From contig JAHLKD010000085.1 in assembly GCA_025526935.1 (NCBI GenBank), positions 175,518-239,517 of the forward strand: a stretch of DNA of 64,000 nt, read 5' to 3'. The DNA is from Cladochytrium replicatum (lineage: Eukaryota; Chytridiomycota; Chytridiomycetes; Cladochytriales; Cladochytriaceae). Positions 48,647 through 60,002 of the stretch are shown piece by piece. Positions within the stretch are counted from its first letter, which is position 1; the number at the start of each line of letters is the position of its first letter. A program made the position numbers and the translations under genes. The notes beneath the pieces were generated by a model. It had not been told where the DNA came from. It did not search any database and saw nothing but the letters and a program-made list of their open reading frames with translations.

Positions 48647-50053
48647 TCACAAGTTGATAGGTGGAACAGCCCAAATCAGCTTCTGTATCTGGTTCATATC
48701 GTCAGAGTCCCATCCACAACTGGTTACGTCCTTCGCCAACCCAGTCCTGATGAACCGATCGATGCTGTCATTTGAAAGCATGAAATCCTTGGCTAAACCT
48801 GTCTTCCAAGGTTTCCAATCCACCTCAGGGAGCGTTATGGACGAAAGATGCCCAATGTATGCCGTCCAGAACCTTAGCCACTCAGAAGGATATGCATCCA
48901 CTAATGCTCTGAACATGCGATAGATAGTGGCAGATGTACTTAGCGAATTGTTGTGTGGTATCCAGTTTCCGAGCAAAATGTGCACCCTAAGAAGAGTAAG
49001 GTGTTCCGAGCACTGCTACTTGAAGTTGATGTTCGGCTTGAGCGGTCATCAGATTCAACAAATATGGGCCGTAAAAACTCATTTTGGGAGAGGACTTTGT
49101 AGTTAACGCTGACGTACTTGATTGATGGTGGAAGAGACGGCAATTTAAATTCATAAATAACCTCATTGATCTTATGCATCTGGAAGCAGATACCCTGGAT
49201 GACCTCTTTCTGAATGACCCACCTGTTGTTTCAGAGCAGCAAGCTCTCCCTCCAGGGCGGTCACACGTGATTTCCATTGTTAAATCTCCTGGGAATTCGC
49301 CTGCTTCTCCCTTTCCATTGCAGCGGTGATCTCCCTGAATCTTGCTAGCTCTTTGTGCTTGTCGTGCTGAATCAATGCACCCGCCCTGCCCAATTCATCA
49401 ATGAGAGCCTTCTCTCGCACTTCTGCTGCGATGCGGGTCATTCTCTCGTTCATTACCATCTCTTCAAGATCTTTTGTCATGTTCAACAGTCGTTCTGACT
49501 GTTTGAGGACCTGTTTTGTCCTTGAGTGATTTATTGTGCGCTGTACAAGCGGACTTATGGAGTGAATTGGGTAAGGTTGCGAGGGCAGATGTTTTGCCGA
49601 AACAAAGCAAGTCAGGAATCGGGAAGTGGAGAGCGGATGATCCTTGGGATGGTGATTGTCAGAGTTAAGTCGGTCGATCAACCCTTGAAGAACAAATCTT
49701 GGGCCGCATTCATCACGATTTGTTTGACAGTTGCTGATGAAGTCCTCCGAGTCGTAGCTGTGGCCGCTTGCTTTGAATTTTCGATACCAAAGTTGTATGT
49801 CTGAAGCAGGACAGAGTCCGTCGATGAGCAAATAGTCAGCATCCCCTTTAGTACCACGTCGCGCTGGTTTCTTTGAAGGAACTGTCGATTTGACATCTGT
49901 CGATTTGACATCAAGGCCTACTTCTGCTTCTTCCACTTCAGAACCCGATCCCAGAGAGATGTTTCAGGTGCAGTCACCGGTTCTGCACTTGATTCTCTTT
50001 CAGATGATGGTTTGGATTGTTTCAAAGCTCGCTTCTTTGTAGCTCGAGGCATG
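48647..50053 (-). CDS. Unknown gene with coiled-coil segment
   Basis: Pieces on the minus strand fit one split gene. The start at about 50053 gives MPRATKKRALKQSKPSSERE. A middle frame includes GDADYLLIDGLCPASDIQLW and a predicted coiled coil (MTKDLEEMVMNERMTRIAAE, ELARFREITAAMEREKQANS). Later exons give VTALEGELAALKQQ and INEVIYEFKLPSLPPSIKYV, and the end is DDMNQIQKLIWAVPPINL and a stop at 48647. A frame change near 49940 needs an intron or is a lesion. I do not recognise the family. The basic start, coiled coil and position among mobile elements would fit an element-borne or repeat-family gene. Confidence 0.4.
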
Positions 50054-50224
50054 GTATTGGTAATGTTTGTCGTGGGAAGATACAGGCCCGGTGTTCTTAG
50101 CCGGAATGTTAAAGGAATGTATGCTATACTACTTCCCTGACACTATAGTTTTCTACCTGATCTGAAAATAATAATAAGCTAGAGAAGAAACTGTCTACCC
50201 AGACAGACACAGTGACACTCAGTC

Positions 50225-50935
50225 TCCCAGATTCTGTCCACCTGGACACTTTCTCAACTTATTAACGGTAATTCAGTAATTTCTATCAGGTACAGCTAAA
50301 CTCTCTACAAATACTCCTAGCAATAGGATTCTGTCCACCCGGACACTTTCTCAACTCATTGACAGCACTTCAGTTATCTCTACCCAATACAACTAACCTC
50401 TAACAATGTTACTAGCAATAGGATTCTGTCCACCCGGACACTTTCTCAACTCATTGACTGTACTTCAGTGATCTCTATCAAGTACAACCAACCTCTCTAC
50501 AAATACTACTCGCAATAGGATTCTGTCCAACTGGACACTTTCCCGACTCATTGACGGTATTCAGTTGTCTCTATCAAGTACAACTACCCTCTATCAATGT
50601 TACTAGGAATAAGATTCTGTCCACCCGGGCACTTTCTCAACTCATTGACTGTACTTCAGTGATCTCTATCAACCTCTCTACAAATACTACTCACAATAGG
50701 ATTCTGTCCACCCGGACACTTTCCCGACTCATTGACGGTATTCAGTTGTCTCTATCAAGTACAACTACCTCTCTATTAATGTTACTAGCAATAAGATTCT
50801 GTCCACCAGGACACTTTCTCAACTCATTGACGGTACTTCAGTTATCTCTACCCGATACAACTAACCTCTCTATCAATGTTACTAACAATACGATTCTGTC
50901 CACCCGGACACTTTCTCAACTTATTGACGGTACTT
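50225..50935. repeat. Minisatellite of about eight 90-98-base units
   Basis: The block GATTCTGTCCACCCGGACAC plus TTTCTCAACTCATTGAC recurs at about 50229, 50327, 50421, 50518, 50608, 50700, 50795 and 50890. Units vary in the stretch containing CTACAAATACTACT or ATCAATGTTACTAG. It ends directly at an LTR. Confidence 0.85.
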
Positions 50936-50937
50936 GA

Positions 50938-51252
50938 TGTTGAACAAAGCTGTGGTCTGGATCCTCAGGTTGTGTGTGTGTTAATTCACAGGTTAATGTT
51001 AGTAAGAGATGAAAGAAGATTGCGAGTCACAAGTGCTAGCGCAAGAGAATGCTCCTTGTGTGTATCGCCACAGGCTCCTTAAATAAGTGTACTGTCGTTT
51101 TGGCTTTTCCTTCCGGAAGATCTGGATGGCAGCGATAAGGTTTGACTCTTCTTCTCACAGGCGTAGCAAAGCATAATCATGCTAAGCTGTGCGTGAGATC
51201 TAGCTCTCCTCAACAGGATTGTCGTTGCACATGATTCCCACGAACGCGTTAA
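50938..51252 (+). repeat. Truncated copia LTR
   Basis: It starts TGTTGAACAAAGCTGTGG like the complete LTRs but stops at GCGTTAA, where another LTR begins. Only the first 315 bases of about 597 are present. The simplest reading is that a later element inserted into an older LTR. Confidence 0.8.
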
Positions 51253-51835
51253 TGTTGAACAAAGCTGTGGTCTGGATCCTCAGGTTGTGTGTGTTGTTAA
51301 TTCACGGGTGATGAATAAAGAAGATTGCGAGTCACAAGTGCTAGCGCAAGAGAATGCTCCTTGCGTGTATCGCCACAGGCTCCTTAAATAAGTGTACTGT
51401 CATTTTGGCTTTTCCTTCCAGAAGATCTGGATCGCAGCGATAAGGTTTGACTCTTCTTCTCACAGGCGTAGCGAAGCATATTCATGCTAAGCTGTGCGTG
51501 AGATCTAGCTCTCCTCAACAGGATTGTTCTCACACATGATTCCCACAAACGCGTTAATCATATGTAAACCTTTGCTGTGATCTGATCCGGGCTTCACTTC
51601 TACAAGTGGATGATAGAAAAGTAATGACAGTTTACTATACCTATCGCCGCAATAAATATAACCCATGAAGAAATAACTGGAGGTATCCAAACTCGTAATA
51701 GATCATCATCTATATGCTTTAGTTCAATAGTTAGAAATGTTGCTCGGTGAAGAGTGACATTTCTGTATCGGGCGTTTGTGTTTTTGTACTATCAATGACT
51801 GGATTGGCCAAGTCCATCAATCGAAATACTTAACA
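51253..51835 (-). repeat. 3' LTR of copia element 1
   Basis: On the plus strand it runs from TGTTGAAC to ACTTAACA, with short inverted ends TGTTAAG/TGTTGAA and TG...CA borders. Its orientation suits the minus-strand pol next to it. It is about 15 bases shorter than the other LTRs. Confidence 0.8.
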
Positions 51836-51844
51836 CACCCCCTC
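51836..51844 (-). promoter_or_regulatory. Polypurine tract of copia element 1
   Basis: Read on the minus strand, GAGGGGGTG stands directly before the 3' LTR, where plus-strand DNA synthesis of an LTR retrotransposon is primed. Confidence 0.6.
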
Positions 51845-51962
51845 AGTCATTAGATAGGTACAACCGAGAGTATCACTCAACCGATCATAACTTTCTGTAA
51901 ATGCTGAAGTTGATATTCCATTGAAATAAAGGTGAGTTGTATGGACATCGCCAGTCGGTCGT

Positions 51963-54900
51963 TCAAGATAGTATATTAAGTGAAGACTGACTGACTAGCC
52001 CCAACGAGCCCCTGTGTTTAAGGTATACTTTACTTCCAAGAGGTTTAGTTAAGATGTCCACGATCATATCAGAAGTATCCATATGGTGTAACTCCTGATG
52101 TTTCTGTTCAACTTGGAGATTCACAAATCTCTCGCGAACGTCCATGTGTTTGGTCCGTTTGTTGTTGAACAGATTGTTTGCAATAGACTCGGTGGATTGA
52201 TTGTCTTGCCATAAACGGAGCGGATTGAACGACGTAATTCCGATACCCGTCATAAGATTTTTCATCCACTTCATCTCACGCGATAGTTCGTTCAGCGCAT
52301 ACAGTTCGGCTTCCGACGACGAGGCTGCAATAGTCTGTTGTCGAATCGACTGCCAACTGATTGCCGCATTAGCGAACATTACCACGTAACCGGTTCGTGA
52401 GTATCTATCTGCATCGCCCGCCCAGTCTGCATCGGCATAACCTTGTGGGTTGTTAGCCGAATCAAACATGTAGAGACCGTCGGGTCTTAGCATCGGAGAC
52501 GTGATACCAGTCCGTGTATAGTGTAAACCGTAATCCCAAGTACCGAGTAAATATCGTTGTAATCGATAGAGAGCCTTTGATTCTGACTGTCGAGGATCAA
52601 TCTGATGTTGTGCCAAAATATTGACTGCGTATGAAATATCCGGTCGTGTCTTAGTCGCCACGTACGATATCTTCATTAACATTGATCGAAATTGTGTTGC
52701 CTCGGCATCGGACAGTGTTGGTGTGGTCTCATCAAAGATATATGATTTTGACATCGGTGTTTTGGTCGGTTTGATGTTGGTACCCCATAAATTCGCTTCT
52801 TCGAGAATCTTCTTTACGTACAATGAATTGCTAAGGAAATATCCTTCCGTTGTCTGCAATAACTCCATTTTCAGAATCCATTTCGCCTTCGAAGTACTGC
52901 CTACTGTGAACGAAGTTTCCAAATCAGTCTGAAACCGATGATATGCGTTTGGATCTGTGGAAAAATGTAGTATATCATCGACATGAACGGTAGTGTGTTC
53001 GCGGGTATTATTTGTTGGATTGTATCGCCAGAAATGACAGATGTCTGCAATATTCCGCACGAAACCAACACTGAGATATTGTTTCCAAAGAGTTTTGTAC
53101 CATTCTCGAGCTGCCTGGTGTAGACCGTACAGACTTTTGATAAGTCTGCAGACGATGGGTCGATTCCGGAAATCTACTCGTCCGAAACCATGAGGGAGTT
53201 CGACGTAGTTCTCTTCTTCCAGTATCGCATTGAGATATGCACCCTTGATATCAAACTGGAATATGATCATGCCGACTAATGCTGCTAATGCAATCAGAAA
53301 ACGGATCGTGGACGTTTTCGTAACTGGAGAATAGGTTTCATCGAAATCCAATCCTTCAATCTGTGAAAATCCTCGTACGACCCAACGTGCTTTGAATCGA
53401 GTAATATTGCCATGTTCGTCAAGCTTATATGTGAAAACCCATTTGCCCGATAATAAATTCCGTCCATCAGGTAAAAACGTTTCGGCCCAAGTATTGTTGC
53501 CGACTAGTTGTGTAACTTCCTCCTTCATCGCCGCTAACCAGAATGGAGCCTCATCGGATCGTGATAAAGCCTCACGAAGAGTCTTTGGTGCAGTCCGTAT
53601 ATTTCCATTCGCAATTGGTTGTGTTGGATATGAGGAATCGGCCTTCAGGGTCCAATCGATATTAGGAACGGACCGGGTAAACAAGGAATTTTGTTTCCTT
53701 TTGGCGTTCGACAAATTTGCACTTGCTTGACGTTTTCGTTTTCTTGCTGCATACGCTTCGTCGACATCTTCTCCAATGAATTGAAGATCACTTTCGAGTT
53801 GTGCATCATATTCCTCTACCGGAGATACGGAAGACAAATTCGGAGATTCTTCAGTAATGGATTGTGGAGTCGATAAATCAGCATTTGGATCGTAATCAGC
53901 ATCGTTTGGGTCATCATCGTCTAGTCCATGTAAATGTTCAACAACATGCATGTCACCGGCTTCTTCTAAGCGGTAATATATGGGGTCGTCGTTCATATCC
54001 TCATCGATTTCTTCGTCTGCAACGGTAGAAATCGGGAAATTGTCTGAGACAAACTCAACAGTCGTCTCTTGCACCCCCTGATCCCCGGTTGGTATTTGAT
54101 CAACATCGAAATATGTCCCGGCCTTCAGTGGATATTGTACCGTAAGATCGTCGAGTAACTGTCGGGTAGGACTATAACCAACAAAAACTCCCTCGTGGAA
54201 CGTAACATGGAAGTATTCGCCTATTGTGTTTGTCCGAAAATTGAGTGCTATGACGATCTTCAGGTCTTCACCCTTGTATCCGAGAAACAGACCTAGTTCA
54301 GACTTGTCTCGGATTCTGCGCGCCAACCTTTGTTCGTGTGAGATCCACAAACTAACGAGTGTTCCAAAGGCGTGGATAGTTGCCAAATCTATCCGCTTGT
54401 CAAGGTAAGCACAGTACGGAATCGCATTCACAGCTGAATGGAAAGTAGCGTTCTTGACGACCGCAGCGTATAGGATGGAGAGTTGCACGAATTGAAGTGT
54501 TCGTGGTAGTCCAGCTTGTAGCAGCATCACGTCCGACATATACTTGATCGATTGTATATTCCGCTCTGATAGACCATCGAGTTCCTTTACTGACGGAGGA
54601 GCTGGGTGGACGTGGATGCGAGGAATCTTGGTATTGCACCATTGGATCAACCGTTTCGTAATCAATTCTCCTGAATCGGAACGTAGTTCAGCAACGTGTA
54701 ATGGGTGATTGCGATTTTCCACATCAGCGATATGTCGAATCATACTATCCACCGCATCACTCTTTCGATTCAGGAAGTAGATTGTGATGAAACGAGGTTG
54801 TTCGTCGACAATGATCTGCCAATATCTCTTCTTCTGTCCGTCGTAGATTAAACGTACGACATCGGAAAACAGACGGAAAAGTTTCCTCGGAGCTCGACTT

Positions 54901-55920
54901 ATTGTAGAATAAATCGGCTTCTGCTTCAGCTTCGTGCGACTACAGACCAAACAATTCTGCATAATTGATTTGTTGACAAGATTGAATGCATCCGGTTCAA
55001 CCTTGGGCATTTTGATGTTGAGCTTCTCTGCCGTTCGAAAGATTGTCCGTAAGTGGATGTGACCAAACTGCTGGTGTAACTTTGCAAGTTCGTGTACTGT
55101 CACTGGCGATAAGTTGGTGCTCACTCCAACTGTATCTTGAGATGCTCGTTGACATTCATCATCGTTCGTTTGACGAATGCTGTTGTCTGACATTACATCG
55201 AGACCCATCGCGTGAGAAGATCGTACACCGGACGTAAAGTCCATCGACTGATCGAGACCTTCTGCGGATACCGCTACTGCTTTAGCTCGTTGAGCTATCG
55301 CATGCCGCGGTTGGTGAGTTCCGACGGTACTAACATTAGCATAGAGATAGTACAAATCTCTTTCCCGTCGCCCAATAATAACGTGTTCATCCGTATCACC
55401 ATGCGTGAGGATAACCTTGTCTTTGGTGAAACTCACAATGTCCCCGGAGTCTCCAATGATACTACACACCGATGCAAGTGTGTCTTCGAGATCAGGAACA
55501 TAAAGTGCGTTGTGTATTATCTTAATTCGCCCATTGGGTAAAACTACAGATACATCTCCAAAACCACAAACTGGAATTGTATGACTATCCGCTAGTTCCA
55601 CCACGTCCTTGTCATTCGTATACGTCAGCAAACTAAAGGCATGACGATTAGGTGTCATCCAAACAGTTGCGCCTGTATCAAGCAAACCCACACGATCCTT
55701 TGCTTGAACATGTACACGGACAACCTTCTGTGCCGAGTGTGCGTTCACTATCGAAAACATATTTCCGATGTATGTGTCAGCATCTTCATCAACAGAAGCA
55801 GGTTGGGTAAGGTCAAAGATTACCTTCTTGGTCAACACCGGTTTGGCGGTTGACTCGTCCTCCGACGAATCATCGCCTGCATCGCCACGGCTGGCAATGA
55901 ATGCACAAAAATCCGTGTCT
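51963..55920 (-). CDS. Copia polyprotein: protease, integrase, reverse transcriptase, RNase H
   Basis: The open frame runs uninterrupted from the solo LTR border to a stop at 51963. Protease: LLDTGATVWMTP. GAG-pre-integrase: HQQFGHIHLRTIF with CLVC. Integrase: WQIIVDEQPRFITIYF, ELRSDSGELI and the acidic residue in SVKELDGLSERNIQS. Reverse transcriptase: KWVFTYKLDEHGNITRFKAR, FDIKGAYLNAIL, SLYGLHQAAREWY and VHVDDILHFS. RNase H: YADADWAGDADRYSRTGYVV, SSSEAELYAL and LTKPLGSKVY. The domain order (integrase before reverse transcriptase) defines Ty1/copia. No lesions are visible within this stretch. The first 30 codons of the longest frame, up to 56009, come from the inserted LTR. Confidence 0.9.
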
Positions 55921-55925
55921 AAATA

Positions 55926-56524
55926 TGTTAAGTATTTCGATTGATGGACTTGGCCAATCCAGTCATTGATAGTACAAAAACACAAACGCCCGATATACAG
56001 AAATGTCACTCTTCACTGAGCAACATTTCTAACTATTGAACTAAAGCATATAGATGATGATCTATTACGAGTTTGGATACCTCCAGTTATTTCTTCATGG
56101 GTTATATTTATTGCGGCCATAGGTATAGTAAACTGTCATTACTTTTCTATCATCCACTTGTAGAAGTGAAGCCCGGATCAGATCACAGCAAAGGTTTACA
56201 TATGATTAACGCGTTCGTGGGAATCATGTGTGAGAACAATCCTGTTGAGGAGAGCTAGATCTCACGCACAGCTTAGCATGATTATGCTTCGCTACGCCTG
56301 TGAGAAGAAGAGTCAAACCTTATCGCTTCGATCCAGATCTTCCGGAAGGAAAAGCCAAAACGACAGTACACTTATTAAAGGAGCCTGTGGCGATACACAC
56401 AAGGAGCATTCTCTTGCGCTAGTACTTGTGACTCGCAATCTTCTTTATTCATCTCTTAGAAACATTAACCCGTGAATTAGCAACACACACAACCTGAGGA
56501 TCCAGACCACAGCTTTGTTCAACA
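55926..56524. repeat. Solo LTR inserted in copia element 1
   Basis: It runs from TGTTAAGTATTTCG to GCTTTGTTCAACA and is flanked by the exact 5-base duplication AAATA (55921-55925 and 56525-56529). It lies opposite in orientation to the 3' LTR of the host element. No internal sequence remains, so it is a solo LTR left by recombination between two LTRs. Confidence 0.9.
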
Positions 56525-56529
56525 AAATA

Positions 56530-57348
56530 AAGACTCTTTGCAGTGAGATAGCGTTTACACGCCGACTGCTTGTGTCCTCGTTTGCCACAGAAGTTGCATG
56601 TGAGATCTGTCTTCTTTGCAGAAGAAGATGTGGACGACCTGGAGTCCTGCGACTGCCTGGTCCGAGTGGAACTGCTACTCCCACCGCTACTGCCGGAGCC
56701 ACCCGAGGCACCCTGCTTACGGCATTGAGCATTGGTGTGAGACGAGTTCGGATGCAAGGTACAAATATCCTCCGACTTCGCAACCTTGGCTTTCGCTTTC
56801 GCCTTTGCTTTCTTCGCCTTTGCCTTCATGGCCTTCTTTGTCCCATTAGGCCCACCGGCATCCATGGTGACGTTGAGTTGGACCAATTGGTTGAGGTCGG
56901 TCAAGATATTTGACACTGTTTCGAAGTAATGCGTTGGCTTTTGGTGGAATGGTCGCAGAGCATTCGGATTTGCAGCATCAATTGGATCTTGTATTAACGC
57001 CGGTTCCCATTCGGCATACGCAGAAGTGATCATTTTTCCGAGAAAAGGTACGAGGGTCCGTAGTTCAATTGTCTGCATCGTGATTTTTGCGACTAACCGG
57101 TTTAGTAGATCCTTGATTACGAGTTCGTCCGGTAAAGAGTTCAGTTTGAGTTCGAACAACTCAGTGAGGTCGGTCACAAACTGCTGAACGCTTTCTGCCG
57201 ACTGACCGTTCGTACATTTCAGATCTACCAGCAGTTGCTCCCACATAGACGATTCGATCGGAGCTTGACCGCCAGCACTGAAAATTCGGCGAAGTCCATC
57301 GACTTTGCCTTTTGCTGACGCATAAGCTCTGACTCGATTCATGTCGCG
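56530..57348 (-). pseudogene. Copia element 1 gag, cut off from pol
   Basis: The frame reads MNRVRAYASAKGKVDGLRRI and FVTDLTELFELKLNSLPDEL. A Lys/Ala run (KAMKAKAKKAKAKAKAKVAK) and a nucleocapsid zinc knuckle (CNFCGKRGHKQSACKR, CX2CX4HX4C) follow. After LTAKSLYF it runs into the solo LTR. The N-terminal part present in element 3 is missing upstream of about 57370. Confidence 0.8.
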
Positions 57349-57370
57349 TTTTGGGAAACATTTGTTGATG

Positions 57371-58102
57371 CATGCACATAAATGGAACTAGCTACTCCAG
57401 TCTTCATCCACTACCGACACTGAGGGGAAATAGCCTTACCAGAGACGTCTGGGACAAGTTCATGCGTAATCATACATTACATGAAAGAACTGGCATTTCT
57501 AACTATTGGTCATGAAGACATCCTCCTTTACTCATTGGAATCTAGTAGAGTTCTGAGAGTGATCACGCGTTTGAGAAAGAATGTGATGCTAATCAGTTTG
57601 CTGCTGACAGTTATATCATACTCGAGTACATCTCGTATGATATTAATGCAAGGTACTACATACTTATTTCTCATAGAGAACATGTCATCGTAGACAAGAT
57701 TATAGCTAATCTTCATGTTCTGCTCACAATGGTTATTGTGAACGATCACTGGGATCTATGTCTCTCTATTCGAGAGAATAATGTTTATATTAGATATTTC
57801 CATATATCTATAGCCACAGGTTAATTATAAAAGCCGAAACGACAGTAATTTGAATTGTTTGCACAATTCAAAGAGCCTGTGGCGATATGAGATTTTGGGT
57901 GGCTGTGGCGCAAGAGCGTGATTGGAGAAACACGAAACTCTGCACATACACAGATCAACCTGAGGACTATCTCTAGCGCAAGTCCCAGATCATCAGCACT
58001 TAAACTGATCAAATCACATCGCCCTCAAACCAAACTTCGATACAATAGTTATTGCCACAAGGCGCTTCCCCCAATCAACACCAGATCTCCAACGCTTACA
58101 GT
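57371..58102 (+). repeat. Probable 5' LTR and leader of copia element 2
   Basis: No coding sequence is recognisable. The part at 57829-57890 shares AAAGCCGAAACGACAGTA and GAGCCTGTGGCGATA with the LTRs of elements 1 and 3, in the same relative order and orientation. Near 58040 the sequence reads CAATAGTTATTGCC, resembling CAATAGTTAC after the 5' LTR of element 3. The exact LTR limits cannot be set without a second copy. Confidence 0.5.
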
Positions 58103-60002
58103 ATGCCTAAGAACGACGCCCGCGACGGAAAACCAAGGCCGTTCGCTGGGCAAACACTTGGGGAGTTCGATAAATACATGAAGATCGTTCAGAATTATGC
58201 GAACTCGAAAGGAGAAGCTGGAACTTTGCTCACAAAGCCGCCCTACCCAAAGCCGGAAGACTTTGTGAAAGAAGAGGAGCCCGAATGGCCTGAACGACCA
58301 TCTGCACTCGAAGAATACGACACAACAAATGACTTTGATTATGCCGTTAAAGAGTACGACGTAGCGTTGAAAGAGTACAACGCAATTGTGAACGACAATC
58401 ATCAACGATTGCAATCATATCGCGCTGAATTACAGATGTACGAACGATCTCAAGGACACAACAACATTGCAAACAGTTGTCTTGCCGATTGTTTTCCGGA
58501 GGTCGACATCAATTTGTTGAACAAAGCTGTGGTCTGGATCCTCAGGTTGTGTGTGTTGCTAATTCACGGGTTAATGTTTCTAAGAGATGAATAAAGAAGA
58601 TTGCGAGTCACAAGTACTAGCGCAAGAGAATGCTCCTTGTGTGTATCGCCACAGGCTCCTTAAATAAGTGTACTGTCGTTTTGGCTTTTCCTTCCGGAAG
58701 ATCTGGATCGAAGCGATAAGGTTTGACTCTTCTTCTCACAGGCGTAGCGAAGCATAATCATGCTAAGCTGTGCGTGAGATCTAGCTCTCCTCAACAGGAT
58801 TGTTCTCACACATGATTCCCACGAACGCGTTAATCATATGTAAACCTTTGCTGTGATCTGATCCGGGCTTCACTTCTACAAGTGGATGATAGAAAAGTAA
58901 TGACAGTTTACTATACCTATGGCTGCAATAAATATAACCCATGAAGAAATAACCGGAGGTATCCAAACTCGTAATAGATCATCATCTATATGCTTTAGTT
59001 CAATAGTTAGAAATGTTGCTCAGTGAAGAGTGACATTTCTGTATATCGGGCGTTTGTGTTTTTGTACTATCAATGACTGGATTGGCCAAGTCCATCAATC
59101 GAAATACTTAACACAATTTAGTGCAAAAACATCAGAATGCCGTTGATCGAGTTGCTGCTTTACGCGGAATTTACGCAGCTAAACGGCAGAAGACTTTTGA
59201 GAGCCGCCATTGGGAAGACCGTTTCAAAGCTCTAGCTTGCTCCAACGGTGAAGATGCACTTGAAGTCAAATCATTCATTGCTGAGCTGATTCAACTCACC
59301 GAGGAAAAGCTTTCAACCCAACCGGCTGAAGCTGTTATTCACAAACTTCTCACTCGAGTTTGCTCAAAGATCGGTGAACCTGATATCAATCTACAATCCT
59401 TTTCGATTTTACTCAGAGACATCTCAATGGACACTTTCACAAAGTATGAACCTGATCTACTTGATGATGAGGATGATTCTGGTCAGAAGATACAATCAGA
59501 ACACCATTACCTGAGAACAATGCAGAACTTACTTGCTGAGATGAGAGAAATCATTCAAATGGATGTAACTCGCGATTACACTCCTTCAGATTCACCTCAA
59601 ATCAAAGGCAAAGCCATGTGAGCAAAGACCAAAAGACTACCGAAAGCTCATGCTGCTCATGAGGTTTGTGTTTTACATCCCAACTCTTCTCATTCTTCTG
59701 CAGAGTGTAAACAACTCAAATATTTGATTGAGAAACATGCTTCCTCACATAAAGGAAATGCCAACAGTAAGACTGCAAACAATCGTGCCGCATCAAAATC
59801 TAAGGATGCGAAGAACAACAAATTCTCTTGCGATTTCTGTGGCAAATCTGGCCACACGCAGAATTTCTGCAGGAAACGCAAACTAGCCAAAAGTTTGAAT
59901 GATGAGGAATGGAAACAGATAAAAGCATCTCGTGCTTCCTCCTCAACATCCCAGAACATGGATATCGATTCTCAGGAATCAGAACCTTCCAGCAAGCATT
60001 GA
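58103..60002 (+). pseudogene. Copia element 2 gag
   Basis: The start MPKNDARDGKPRPFAGQTLG at 58103 is followed by FDKYMKIVQNYANSKGEAGT. The frame enters the solo LTR after FPEVDINL and resumes in frame as VQKHQNAVDRVAALRGIYAA, so removing the LTR and one CAATT restores it. A TGA at 59619-59621 interrupts the frame (KAM stop AKTK). The zinc knuckle CDFCGKSGHTQNFCRKRK follows. A frameshift near 59990 separates gag from protease. Confidence 0.8.
58515..59113. repeat. Solo LTR inserted in gag of copia element 2
   Basis: It runs TGTTGAACAAAG to ACTTAACA and is flanked by exact CAATT duplications at 58510-58514 and 59114-59118. It is nearly identical to the solo LTR at 55926-56524 but in the opposite orientation on the map. 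Confidence 0.9.

Larger units (their letters stand above)
51253..57370 (-). mobile_element. Copia element 1 (minus strand), split by a solo LTR
   Basis: On the minus strand the order is gag (57342-56530), an inserted solo LTR (56524-55926), pol (55920-51963), polypurine tract and 3' LTR. Similarity to the gag of element 3 stops near 57370, so the 5' LTR and the start of gag are missing. Removing the solo LTR and one target duplication restores a continuous gag-pol frame (KSLY joined to DTDFCAFIASRG). Confidence 0.8.

Noticed and set aside
50225-50935. CRISPR-like array
   Set aside because: The units are 90-98 bases with no constant-repeat and unique-spacer structure, and the genome is eukaryotic; it is a minisatellite.
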